Source: PHAA01 sp022706565 (GTDB lineage Bacteria; Bacillota; Syntrophomonadia; Syntrophomonadales; Syntrophomonadaceae). Taken from it: a stretch of DNA of 64,000 nucleotides. The notes beneath the pieces are model-generated. The model was not told where the DNA came from and searched no databases. It worked only from the letters and a program-made list of their open reading frames with translations. The DNA is taken from positions 1-64,000 of the forward strand of contig JAXGLD010000004.1 of assembly GCA_040769385.1 (NCBI GenBank). Reading direction: 5' to 3'. The translations under genes and the position numbers were made by a program. Below, piece by piece: positions 35,815 through 43,850 of the stretch (positions are counted from its first letter, which is position 1; each line of letters begins with the position of its first letter).

Positions 35815-35930
35815 TCAGTCTTCGATCTCCGAGTCTCACTGCCTAAAGCTCAGGCCAGGGTTATGAGACCGTTAGGGTGTAACGGGAAACGGTTGCGCCT
35901 CCCATTGTGGAAAGGAGTAAGCTAGGCAGA
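35815..35930 (+). promoter_or_regulatory. riboswitch-like leader RNA, copy 3, with no downstream gene
   Basis: P1 CTCC/GGAG, CCGAG (35829-35833), P2 TCTCA/TGAGA with an inner CCTAAA hairpin, CCGTTAGGG, P3 capped by G-GAAA-C within 35880-35895, then GCCTCCC-ATTGTGGAAAGGAG. It matches the fdhA and hypA leaders element by element but on the plus strand. No plus-strand gene follows for 4.7 kb. The gene-free interval 35569-36253 therefore holds this RNA, two plus-strand terminators, a 7-codon reading frame and the terminator of the nickel-gene cluster. Confidence 0.7.
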
Positions 35931-35954
35931 CTTTTTGTATGGATGCCTTTATTA

Positions 35955-35987
35955 GCCGAACCTTTCACAGGTTTGGCTTTTGTGTTT
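35955..35987 (+). terminator. first terminator after leader RNA copy 3
   Basis: GCCGAACC-TTTCACA-GGTTTGGC then TTTTGTGTTT, starting 25 bases past the aptamer-like fold. Confidence 0.8.
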
Positions 35988-36033
35988 CTTACCCAGGCCA
36001 GCGGGTCTTTTGGAAACACGCAAGGGGGTCAAG

Positions 36034-36057
36034 ATGGAGCGGGACGAATCATTCTAG
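36034..36057 (+). other. seven-codon reading frame between the two terminators
   Basis: ATG to TAG encoding MERDESF, preceded by AAGGGGGTC at a good ribosome-binding distance and followed 26 bases later by a strong terminator. It may be a leader peptide, the relic of a lost gene, or chance. Confidence 0.3.
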
Positions 36058-36083
36058 TATCCAATCCCATTCTTTTTCCAAAC

Positions 36084-36119
36084 CCCTTTGCGTTCCTCCG
36101 CAAAGGGTCTTTTTTTTTT
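36084..36119 (+). terminator. strong second terminator after leader RNA copy 3
   Basis: Perfect 9-bp stem CCCTTTGCG/CGCAAAGGG with a 6-base loop, then TCTTTTTTTTT. It ends any plus-strand transcript from the orphan leader at about 300 nt. Confidence 0.9.
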
Positions 36120-36169
36120 GCCGCCAAGGTATGGTCTATCCGAGGGCCATCCCTTCGCCTATAAAGTGC

Positions 36170-36201
36170 ATAATAAAAATAGGAGGCGGGCTGGGCCCGC
36201 C
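36170..36201 (-). terminator. terminator of the CooT/FmdE cluster
   Basis: GGCGGGC-CCA-GCCCGCC on the minus strand followed by TCCTATTTTTATT, 53 bases beyond the CooT-DUF4198 stop. Confidence 0.8.
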
Positions 36202-36253
36202 ATCTTATTGGCTCTTGTGAATGTGGGTAACACGCGTTCAATTACAGAGGTAT

Positions 36254-37054
36254 CTAGAAACTCTTTATCAAGGTATACGTCGTCGTAATATTGCCATCGG
36301 TGACCGAAAACAGATAATTGCCGCGGGCCGTGAGGAACAACCGGCATTTACCTTCTTCGTCGGTCTTGAGCCGGTGAGGGTAGTCACGGCTCTGAGTGGC
36401 GGCGAAAGTGGCCTTTACCTCTGCTCCCGCCAGCGAGCGACCGTCTTTTAACACCTGGATACCATAGTTTTCCCCCAACCGGGCATGGCTGTAATCAAGC
36501 GGGACTATTTCCAGGGGCAGTCCCAACGGCTGCAAACCATGATGGTGATGATGCCCCACCTCCATGACCGCCGTTGCGTAAAGCTCTGTATCCCCCTTCT
36601 GGTGTACGTAGATCTGGGCCAATCCATCCAATTCCGGTCCCAAATTCATCTCCATCACATCGTGATGTTTATGCAGGCTGGCTTCCTGCAGTCTCCCGTT
36701 GACCATGACAAAACCCTCCACCTCTTCCATGGACGCGGCTTCATCGGGGCGCATGTTGAAACCCTTGAACAGTTTCATCCGGGCTTCCTCGCCGGGGTGA
36801 AAATGGCCGTGGTTGGTGTCCGGTTCCAGCCACAGTTCCTGGTGGGGTTTGACCTCAGCATCTTGGATCTCCTCCAGGACGATGCGGTGACGCACCAATT
36901 CCATTTCTTTGATGCGGGCTTTGACCACCCGGCGTTCTCCGAAAATACTCTCCAGGAATATATTGTTGTCATCGCCGGGGACAATCCGGTCCACGCCTTC
37001 CATCAGTAATTCTTCCTGTCCGCTGCGGCTGAAATAGACATTGGCTTCACACAT
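36254..37054 (-). CDS. CooT-like nickel-binding domain fused to a DUF4198-type domain
   Basis: 266 residues in two parts. Residues 1-65 match CooT, a small nickel-binding protein known from CO-dehydrogenase systems: it starts MCEANVYFSRSGQEELLM and contains GERRVVKARIKEMELVRHRIVLEE. The remainder has histidine-rich segments (DTNHGHFHPGEE, LHKHHDVMEM, VGHHHHHGLQPLG) and ends in a DUF4198/nickel-uptake-like beta domain (GIQVLKDGRSLAGAEVKATF). CooT is normally a stand-alone protein of about 65 residues, so the fusion is notable. The first methionine with a Shine-Dalgarno (GGGGGG) is at 37054. Likely nickel storage or delivery; inference. Confidence 0.75.
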   Translation of the reverse strand: MCEANVYFSRSGQEELLMEGVDRIVPGDDNNIFLESIFGERRVVKARIKEMELVRHRIVLEEIQDAEVKPHQELWLEPDTNHGHFHPGEEARMKLFKGFNMRPDEAASMEEVEGFVMVNGRLQEASLHKHHDVMEMNLGPELDGLAQIYVHQKGDTELYATAVMEVGHHHHHGLQPLGLPLEIVPLDYSHARLGENYGIQVLKDGRSLAGAEVKATFAATQSRDYPHRLKTDEEGKCRLFLTARGNYLFSVTDGNITTTYTLIKSF

Positions 37055-37068
37055 GGTGCTCCCCCCTT

Positions 37069-37653
37069 CTACGCACAGGTTGGACAGACATACAGCTGCC
37101 CATTCATGATAGCACGGGGTTCCATGACCCCTTCTCCGCAAATGGAACATTGCACGGTGGGATAGATCTGCGCCTTCTCCGGTAAGGCAAAATCCACTTC
37201 CCGCCAACTAAACATCTCCTCGAACGGAGTGGTCATGATCCGCTCGAAAATGGATGCCAGCAGGTTTTCCTTCTCTGCCGCTTCCGCTTCAGTAAGTGCC
37301 TCCCGGCGATTCAGTTCCCGGTAGCGGGCATTGTCCGGATGGGGCTGGGCCTGGTACTTTTGGACGATACGCACCGCGCGGTTCTTTTCCCGGCTGGCGA
37401 TGGTATAAACGCTTTTGCCGTAATCCTTGAAAATCAGGTTGCCCTTGCCGAAGGTACAGCCCAGTATGGACTGGATGGCATCCACCCCGCAGGAGTTGGT
37501 CTCCACCACTGCCAACAGTTCTTCATCCTGGTCAGGGCTGACGTCCAGGTATTGCTGGGCGAATTCCGCCACCCTGACCCCCATCAACAATCCCGGACAG
37601 ATATGGCCATGAAACTGGATGGCCAATTCCAGGGGGGGCATGTTCTTGCACAT
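37069..37653 (-). CDS. FmdE family protein with C-terminal zinc-finger
   Basis: 194 residues. The N-terminal FmdE domain shows AIQFHGHICPGLLMGVRVAE (conserved HGHxCPG) and NSCGVDAIQSILGCTFGKGNL; the C-terminus has CSICGEGV and LYVCPTCA, a zinc-ribbon-like pair. FmdE was named for co-occurrence with tungsten/molybdenum formylmethanofuran dehydrogenase; members in bacteria often sit beside formate dehydrogenase or metal-handling genes, and their biochemical role is open. It ends 14 bases before the CooT fusion and starts 48 bases after the DUF3842 gene. Confidence 0.88.
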   Translation of the reverse strand: MCKNMPPLELAIQFHGHICPGLLMGVRVAEFAQQYLDVSPDQDEELLAVVETNSCGVDAIQSILGCTFGKGNLIFKDYGKSVYTIASREKNRAVRIVQKYQAQPHPDNARYRELNRREALTEAEAAEKENLLASIFERIMTTPFEEMFSWREVDFALPEKAQIYPTVQCSICGEGVMEPRAIMNGQLYVCPTCA

Positions 37654-37701
37654 TTTTTACACCAACCTCTCAATAACACAAATTCTTCAATGTACTGCCA
37701 A

Positions 37702-38133
37702 TTACTTAAGTCCGGCCTGGCTGCCATCATATATCTCCCTCACTCTTGCCGCCAGGCTATTAACCTGAGCCGGCAGAGGATGGTTGTCTACATTGCATAT
37801 TTCCAAATGGTAACGATTTAGGGGCAAGAGTACCTTGACCGCCGGCGATGAGGCGATGGCCTCGGCCATACGCGGGGTTAGTTCCCCCAGGAAGGCATGG
37901 GCGGCAATAATGGCAACAGAACCGGCTATGATATCCACCCGCTGGCAGCAATACACGATGGCGTTCTCGCCGCTGGCCCCTTCATTGGCCCCTGCTTTCA
38001 GCATGAGTGACGAGGCCACTGCATTGGTGCCCAAGCCGATAATATGGCAGGAGTTGCCCAGCTCCTGGCGAAGCTTTTCCACGATCAGGCGCCCGATTCC
38101 TCCACCCTGACCGTCCACCACCGCTATTCTCAC
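37702..38133 (-). CDS. DUF3842 family protein
   Basis: 143 residues starting MRIAVVDGQGGGIGRLIVEK, the characteristic glycine-rich opening of DUF3842, followed by IIGLGTNAVASSLMLKAGANEGATGE-like text (here ASGENAIVY) and a C-terminal PLNRYHLEICNVDNHPL. The fold looks like a small Rossmann nucleotide-binding domain. Function unknown; the family is typically next to CooT and FmdE genes, as here. GTG 38133 has AGGAGG 7 bases upstream. Confidence 0.85.
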   Translation of the reverse strand: MRIAVVDGQGGGIGRLIVEKLRQELGNSCHIIGLGTNAVASSLMLKAGANEGASGENAIVYCCQRVDIIAGSVAIIAAHAFLGELTPRMAEAIASSPAVKVLLPLNRYHLEICNVDNHPLPAQVNSLAARVREIYDGSQAGLK

Positions 38134-38215
38134 CACTCATCCTCCTCTTTTTGGACCTCAGTATAGCACATTGGATTGCAAAACCCATCGGCCAAAATTT
38201 ATTCTTGAATTCGGA

Positions 38216-38950
38216 TTAGATAACAAACCCGCCGTTGGGACTCAGCACCTGCCCGGTTAGGAAATCGGCCTGTTCCGAAGCCAGAAACAGTAATGCATAG
38301 GCGATATCCTGAGGCGTACCGAACCTCATCAGGGGGGTAGCCTCTATCAATCGGCACCGGTCGTCTTCCAGCAGGGATGCATTCATATCGGTGTCGATTA
38401 TGCCTGGCGCCACACAATTGACCTGGATGTTGCTGGGCCCCAATTCCCGGGCCAAGGCTTTGGTAAAACCGATAACCGCCGCTTTGGCGGTGGAGTAATG
38501 CACCTCGCAGGATGCCCCGGTCAATCCCCATATAGAAGCCAGGTTGATTATCTTGCCCCGCTTGCGGCTGATCATCCCTGGCACTACCGCCTGACAGCAA
38601 TTGAAAATCCCCTTTACATTTACGTCCAGCATAGCATCCCAATCCTCAGGGGTTATGTCGGTAAACAGCTTCTGCTGGGCGATCCCGGCATTATTTATCA
38701 GAACCTCGATACTCCCAAAACGATCCCCGACCTCCCGGACCATGCCTGCGACCTGCTCCCGAATGGAAACGTCGGCCTGGCAAGCCATGACTTCGCACCC
38801 CTCCCCGGTCAACTCGGCAACCAAGTCCAAAGCGGCTTGCTGCGAATGTAGATAGTTGACTGCCACATTCCAACCCTGCCGGGCAAATAGCTGGGCACTG
38901 GCCCGGCCGATGCCGCGGGAGCCTCCGGTTATAAGTACGGTTTTTTTCAT
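38216..38950 (-). CDS. SDR-family 3-oxoacyl-(acyl-carrier-protein) reductase-like
   Basis: 244-residue NAD(P)-dependent short-chain dehydrogenase. TGGSRGIGRASAQLFA (cofactor loop, about 8-23), NNAGIAQQKLF, the catalytic Ser in INLASIWGLTGASCEVHYS with YSTAK Tyr/Lys, and the C-terminal NGGFVI end. This is the FabG/acetoacetyl-CoA reductase type; PHB synthesis would be possible but there is no phaA/phaC nearby. ATG 38950 has GGGAGG 8 bases upstream. The MFS gene ends 17 bases upstream, so the two are probably one operon. Confidence 0.93.
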   Translation of the reverse strand: MKKTVLITGGSRGIGRASAQLFARQGWNVAVNYLHSQQAALDLVAELTGEGCEVMACQADVSIREQVAGMVREVGDRFGSIEVLINNAGIAQQKLFTDITPEDWDAMLDVNVKGIFNCCQAVVPGMISRKRGKIINLASIWGLTGASCEVHYSTAKAAVIGFTKALARELGPSNIQVNCVAPGIIDTDMNASLLEDDRCRLIEATPLMRFGTPQDIAYALLFLASEQADFLTGQVLSPNGGFVI

Positions 38951-38967
38951 GGCTGGGCCCTCCCCTT

Positions 38968-40374
38968 TCATGCCGCTGATTTCTGTGGCTCGGCGTCGTT
39001 CTTCCGGCCCCGGGCCGCTGAAGCCACAACCCCCAGGCAGCATAAGATGAAAAAGATCAGGAAAGCAGTATGGACGGTAGACATCAGTACCTCGGGGGCC
39101 ACCTGGCTGAGCTGAGCCTGACCCAGGTAGGCGGCCATTATCAAGGTTACAATAGCCATGCTGACCGCCTGCCCGACATTTCTCATGGTACCAAGGGTGG
39201 AGGATGCTATGCCATATAAACGCGGCGACACCGAGCTCATTACCGCATTGGTATTAGGCGAAGAAAACAACGCAAAACCCAGCCCGATCAGAGCCAGATT
39301 GGGTATCACCAAGTACATTGTAGTCTGCTGGTTCAAGAAGAGGAATACAAACATCCCCACGGCGGTGAGCAGCATCCCGGTGGTGGCCACCTTGTAGGGT
39401 TCGATGCGGTCGGACAAACTCCCCGCCAACGGGGACAGCAAGGCCATCATCAGTGGCTGGGAGAGCAGGATCATGCCGGCGGTTTGGGAGCTGTAGCCCA
39501 TTATCACCTGCAGGTAGATGGAAAGCAGGAAGCCCAACCCGAACGTCGCGCTGTAGTTTATCATCGCCGCTAAATTGGAGAACGCAAAAGGGATATTCTC
39601 CACGAACAGCTTCATTCGGATCAGGGGATGCTCCTGCCCCAGTTCAAACCAAACGAAAAAGCCCAGGCAGACCACTCCCAGACCGGCTGCATACCAGCCC
39701 CAGGTCGAGGAAGACAGGGACGAGACCCCGTACAAGAAGGCAGTAAGGCCTACCACGTAGAGCAAAGCGCCGGTCAAGTCGTAACGCTCGCCTTCGGCGC
39801 CGCGCCATTCACCCTTCAGCCACACGGCGGTAGAAATGGTTACCGCCAGGCTGATGACCACAATGAAATAGAACAGGCTCCGCCAGCCCCAATTATGGTT
39901 CATCCATCCGCCCAGCACCGGACCCAGGGAGAGCCCGGTATAGGTACTAGCTACTGTCATGCCCAATGCTTTCCCCATCCGGGCGGGGGGATAGACCGAG
40001 GTAAGAATGGCCGTCGAAGTACTGAAAATCATGGCCGCAGCTATGCCCTGCAAAAGGCGCAAGGCCACTAGCATTTCAGTCGAGGTGGCCAGGCTGCAAA
40101 GCAAGGAAACCAGGGTGAAAAACCCCAATCCGGTCAGAAATACCTTGCGGCGGCCGATGATATCCGCCAGGCGCCCGAAGGGCAACAGCAGCGCAGCCGT
40201 AGCCAGCAGGTAAGCGGTAACCACCCAGCCCAGCAGCAGGGCGCTGCTGTTATATTCCTCTCCCAGCAGGGGCAGGGCCAGGTTGATGGCACTGCCGATG
40301 AAGGGTACCAAAAACGCGGTCCCCGTGACTACTAATAAGGTAACCCGTTCTTGGTTCGAGTTTTCCTTTACCAA
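38968..40374 (-). CDS. MFS multidrug-type exporter, 14-helix (DHA2/EmrB-QacA) family
   Basis: 468 residues, about 14 hydrophobic segments, no extended loops. Family marks: motif A GRLADIIGRRKVFLTG (about 66), motif C-like STYTGLSLGPVLGGWM (about 144-159), and a second-half DRIEPYKVATTGMLL. Proton-driven export of hydrophobic compounds is the usual activity; substrate not predictable. First gene of a two-gene unit with the SDR. No adjacent TetR/MarR regulator is visible. Confidence 0.92.
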   Translation of the reverse strand: MVKENSNQERVTLLVVTGTAFLVPFIGSAINLALPLLGEEYNSSALLLGWVVTAYLLATAALLLPFGRLADIIGRRKVFLTGLGFFTLVSLLCSLATSTEMLVALRLLQGIAAAMIFSTSTAILTSVYPPARMGKALGMTVASTYTGLSLGPVLGGWMNHNWGWRSLFYFIVVISLAVTISTAVWLKGEWRGAEGERYDLTGALLYVVGLTAFLYGVSSLSSSTWGWYAAGLGVVCLGFFVWFELGQEHPLIRMKLFVENIPFAFSNLAAMINYSATFGLGFLLSIYLQVIMGYSSQTAGMILLSQPLMMALLSPLAGSLSDRIEPYKVATTGMLLTAVGMFVFLFLNQQTTMYLVIPNLALIGLGFALFSSPNTNAVMSSVSPRLYGIASSTLGTMRNVGQAVSMAIVTLIMAAYLGQAQLSQVAPEVLMSTVHTAFLIFFILCCLGVVASAARGRKNDAEPQKSAA

Positions 40375-40671
40375 TGTTTCTCCCCCCTGCTGACGGTAGT
40401 GTCACAATGTCAAAAAACTGTTTTAAAGCTCGAAGCGATTTATTGGATATAGTCGGTTATCATGTGCAGTCCGCCAAAGTCCTTATATATTATAACTGCT
40501 TTTATCCATACAACAAACAAATCAAACCTTGGCCACAGCGGAGCTAAAAGTAAGAACATTTTATCCCATGTAGTTGCTGGCATTATTGGATTCAGTTCTG
40601 GACAAGATAAATTATCGGCGTTGGCCAGACATGCCGATAATTAAAATGCTGAGAAATTGAGGTGGTATGAA

Positions 40672-41820
40672 ATGGGTAGATTCCGCCCCATTATTGTCCT
40701 CATTATGATCATAGTGATAAGCGTGACAGCCGGATGCGCGCGACAGTCGGCTGAAAAAAAGCCGTCGGAAAACGGCCAGAATAATAAAGCGCCCAAGGAA
40801 CTAAAAACTCTGGGCACCGAGCTGGACACTGTGATAGCGGAACTGGACAAGAAGATCAAGGCCCGCAGCGGCGGCGCCATGCAGCAGGAGATCCAACTGA
40901 ATCCCCAGACCGGGGCCAATGGTGGGGGAGCGCAGACCGGACAACCTTCGGCTGGCCAGACCTCATCCCAACAGGCCGGCCAACAGCAAGGTCAACAGCA
41001 AAACAATCAGAAACAAGACGAACAATCGTCTGCCACTAATAAGAAGAAGCAAAATAACCAGAGCGAAAGCAGTGGTCAAGAAGGCGAATCGGAAGGAGAG
41101 CAGGGACAATCCCAGGGCGGTGAACAGACCCAAATCCCCCCCCAAACAGGTCAAACCGATACTCAAGCAGCAGCTCCATCCGGCCAGCCGACTGGGGCCA
41201 GCAATGATTGGCAAAAGGAATTTACCAGTATGCGTAAGATCCATGAGAGCTGGAACAGCCTGATGCCGGAAGCGGTCGAAGCCGGGATGGGAATAGAAGC
41301 GCGCAGCCAGTTCAGCGCGGCTTTGGAGCAGTTGACCCAGTCTATTACTGCCCGCCAGCTCGACGCCAGCATAACCGCTGCCCTGGAGCTTTACAAGAAT
41401 TATGCAGAACTGTCCAGGTATTTTCCCGATGCAGTGCCACCTGAATTCCACCGATTAAAATATGAGGTAATGGCGACAGTCTATGAGTCCGGCCAGAAGA
41501 ACTGGAACAAAGCCGAGGAACATGTCCCCAAAATGCAGGAACAATGGCTCTACCTGGGGGCTAAAGCCAAAGATGTGGATCCCAAGATGCTGAGCAAGAC
41601 GGAATTCTCCATTATGGATCTGCAAAACGCCGTAAAAACCCGCCAGACAGAACTGATAATGATCAAAGGGGAAATAGCCATGACCAATTTGAGCAACCTG
41701 CAGAATAAAATCTCCAGCCAATCCGGAGGTCAAAATCAATCCTCCGGGTCAGGCCAATCCTCAGGCCAGGGGCAGTCATCCGGTCAGGGTGGCGGAAGTA
41801 CCTCGGGGCAGAGTTATTAG
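40672..41820 (+). CDS. low-complexity lipoprotein with helical C-terminal domain
   Basis: 382 residues. A lipobox (VISVTAGC) follows the N-terminal hydrophobic helix, so it is membrane-anchored outside the cell. Residues about 75-185 are Gln/Gly/Ser-rich low complexity (QQAGQQQGQQQNNQKQ and similar). Residues about 190-330 are helical, starting DWQKEFTSMRKIHESWNSLM and resembling a pilus/wall-associated helical bundle; the tail is again Ser/Gly/Gln-rich. No family recognised. The ATG at 40672 is used because GAGGTGG precedes it; the TTG at 40657 lies on that site. The 297 bases before it hold nothing I can name. Confidence 0.75.
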   Translation: MGRFRPIIVLIMIIVISVTAGCARQSAEKKPSENGQNNKAPKELKTLGTELDTVIAELDKKIKARSGGAMQQEIQLNPQTGANGGGAQTGQPSAGQTSSQQAGQQQGQQQNNQKQDEQSSATNKKKQNNQSESSGQEGESEGEQGQSQGGEQTQIPPQTGQTDTQAAAPSGQPTGASNDWQKEFTSMRKIHESWNSLMPEAVEAGMGIEARSQFSAALEQLTQSITARQLDASITAALELYKNYAELSRYFPDAVPPEFHRLKYEVMATVYESGQKNWNKAEEHVPKMQEQWLYLGAKAKDVDPKMLSKTEFSIMDLQNAVKTRQTELIMIKGEIAMTNLSNLQNKISSQSGGQNQSSGSGQSSGQGQSSGQGGGSTSGQSY

Positions 41821-41832
41821 CCAGATTATAAA

Positions 41833-42204
41833 TCAGATTTTGATTTCAGTGCCACGGGCTTCGGTTTCCTTAATATCGCCGCGCCTCCCTTTTATAACCC
41901 TAAGGCGAGCGGGAAGGTCGAAGTGTCTGGCCAGCATGATTAGCCCCATGAACAGAAAGAGTCCGCCTGCAAACTTATTGATCATCGCTGGCCCGACATA
42001 GCGAGCCAGTGTCAGCCCCACCGTAACTTCTACCAACACACATAGAATCAGGGCCAGGGAACTGGCTGCAAAGATGGACCAGCGCTCACGGGGATTGTTG
42101 CTGGTAAGAAGCAGTACCGCCAGCTGGGTTTTATCGCCCATCTCGCAGATTATGATGATTAGATAAGTCGACAACCAGGTCAGCAACTCCGTGCTCATCG
42201 GCAT
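41833..42204 (-). CDS. TMEM165/GDT1 family half-protein (second of a pair)
   Basis: 123-residue membrane protein with about three helices and the family signature IICEMGDKTQLAVLLL (E-x-G-D-K/R-T), which in GDT1/MneA proteins forms the Mn/Ca site. Full-length members contain two such repeats in one chain; here each repeat is its own gene, so the working unit is probably a heterodimer with the upstream partner. A basic hydrophilic tail (RVIKGRRGDIKETEARG) is at the C-terminus. 12 bases separate the pair. Confidence 0.88.
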   Translation of the reverse strand: MPMSTELLTWLSTYLIIIICEMGDKTQLAVLLLTSNNPRERWSIFAASSLALILCVLVEVTVGLTLARYVGPAMINKFAGGLFLFMGLIMLARHFDLPARLRVIKGRRGDIKETEARGTEIKI

Positions 42205-42216
42205 AGACCTCCGTGA

Positions 42217-42522
42217 CTAAAACTGGATATCACCGATAACCCCCAGCAACAACAATATCCCTAGGATAATGAAAATAATCCCTGACAACAGGCTGATGAC
42301 GGAGGGTTTTACATAGCGGGCGATAACCTGCGAGCCTATTATGACTTCCAGGAAAGAAGCACAGATCAGCGCACAGGCTGATCCGAGAGCCACCCACAAT
42401 ATATAGCCAGGGTTGGCACCGGCCAGCAGCAAAGTGGTGATTTGAGTTTTATCGCCCATCTCGGAAATAAAAACCACCCCCAGGGTAGATAACAGTAATC
42501 GCCAGTACAAGTCTATTGCCAC
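42217..42522 (-). CDS. TMEM165/GDT1 family half-protein (first of a pair)
   Basis: 101-residue membrane protein with three helices and signature FISEMGDKTQITTLLLAG. It ends without a hydrophilic tail. Likely manganese or calcium export together with its neighbour. I looked for a yybP-ykoY type leader upstream (42523-42720) and did not find one. Confidence 0.88.
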   Translation of the reverse strand: MAIDLYWRLLLSTLGVVFISEMGDKTQITTLLLAGANPGYILWVALGSACALICASFLEVIIGSQVIARYVKPSVISLLSGIIFIILGILLLLGVIGDIQF

Positions 42523-42720
42523 CTTTCTGAATTACCGAGCCGATTTGCCGCCCCTGGAACGATTTGGGGGGTTCTGTGTTCACCAAAACATTTTATAAAC
42601 CACTGCGTCTACAATTTACCGGGCATCCAATTATTTAACGGACATCGTTTACCGCTCGCGACTAAATACTAAAATGTCGGAATTATTTATTGTTCATCAA
42701 GTAGAAAGGAGTAGTAGCCA

Positions 42721-42942
42721 ATGCTCACCAGAGATGGAGTCATAGCCCGCTATATTTTTGCCTTCTGTTTGTTCTTCCTGTCCGGGACCGAGATGGTCAC
42801 CGGCTGGCCTGCCACTGGTTGCGGGGTTGCCGGAACCATTGAACTGGCGACTGCCTTGAACCGTTGGTCCCCGTTGGTGGAGGCGGTCCGTTACCTGATT
42901 GGGAAGCACAGCCGGGATGCGGTCCCTGCCAAAACAGAATAA
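42721..42942 (+). CDS. small predicted membrane protein, unknown
   Basis: 73 residues; one or two weakly hydrophobic helices (ARYIFAFCLFFLSGTEMV and CGVAGTIELATAL). AAAGGAG is 10 bases before the ATG. I do not recognise a family. It may be co-transcribed with the holin-like gene 81 bases downstream. Confidence 0.5.
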   Translation: MLTRDGVIARYIFAFCLFFLSGTEMVTGWPATGCGVAGTIELATALNRWSPLVEAVRYLIGKHSRDAVPAKTE

Positions 42943-43023
42943 ACCGTACAGATGCATAATTTACTAGCCGGGGTGAGAATCTATAAACCAGAGTCAATTA
43001 TTTTTAGGCAAGGAGGTAACTCA

Positions 43024-43353
43024 ATGTTTCAAGCTATCGTTCGCTTCATCGTCTCAGCCCTGGTGCTGCTGCTGGTCAGCTACTTCGTACCAGGCATTAA
43101 GGTGGCGGGATTCTGGGGCGCCCTGGCTGCGGCGGCGGTTATCGCTCTGATGGGATACTTAATTGAGAGATTGATGGGGGAAAGTATATCACCGCGCAGT
43201 CGTGGCATCGTAGGATTCGTAATCGCCGCTCTGGTGATCTACCTGGCCCAGTATCTCATCCCGTCAATGCTCAGTGTCAGCGTGATTGGCGCCTTGCTGG
43301 CGGCATTCGTGATCGGGATCATCGACGCATTTGTCCCCACCACCATCAGGTAG
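43024..43353 (+). CDS. phage-holin-family (4-TMS) small membrane protein
   Basis: 109 residues, four hydrophobic helices with small-residue packing, the Phage_holin_4_2 type common in Firmicutes chromosomes outside prophages. AAGGAGGTAACTCA precedes the ATG at 43024; the longer frame from 42952 has none. No lysin or phage gene is nearby, so a chromosomal role is more likely than phage lysis. The 497 gene-free bases after it contain only a terminator at 43500. Confidence 0.85.
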   Translation: MFQAIVRFIVSALVLLLVSYFVPGIKVAGFWGALAAAAVIALMGYLIERLMGESISPRSRGIVGFVIAALVIYLAQYLIPSMLSVSVIGALLAAFVIGIIDAFVPTTIR

Positions 43354-43499
43354 AGGCAATTATGACGGTTCTGTTGCCAACCACAGCAGAACCGCCCTCC
43401 CTCACCTCTACACCCCAGTTGCTACCTGACGGGGCTGTGTGAGTCCAATGGCCGCCCTCATTTAGAATCCTATGACCATAATATGAATCAGCCCTCGAT

Positions 43500-43532
43500 A
43501 AGGTCACTCACCTGAGTTGGCCTTATTTTTTG
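43500..43532 (+). terminator. terminator downstream of the holin-like gene
   Basis: AAGGTCA-CTC / GAG-TTGGCCTT stem (one bulge) followed by ATTTTTT. Confidence 0.7.
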
Positions 43533-43850
43533 GGGTCTGGCTGGCTCTGGCACCATGTGCATGCCCATGGGTCGGCGATTCAGCGCTGCCAGTGTCTTTT
43601 TTGCTCATGGCTGCCATCTAATCCCATCCCCCAGCATTCCAGAACAGGTTTTAGGATCCTTGCTCATATCCATACCCTTCCCGGCTTATCTTGACTTGTC
43701 CATAATAGAGAGCTTTGAGGCAATTTGAATAAAGAATGGAATGTATATAAACTATATACCAGCACTACCTGCTAAACTGCTTCGACATTGTGCCAAGAGG
43801 TATTATTCGATGCAATGACCGTGCCAAACAGTTTAGAAAGGAGTTCAATC

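Noticed and set aside
42523..42720. Manganese (yybP-ykoY) riboswitch before the GDT1 pair
   Set aside because: The conserved core and paired helices of that class were not found on either strand.
43024..43353. Prophage remnant suggested by the holin-family gene
   Set aside because: No lysin, integrase, portal, tail or att-like repeats are nearby; this family is common as a housekeeping membrane protein.
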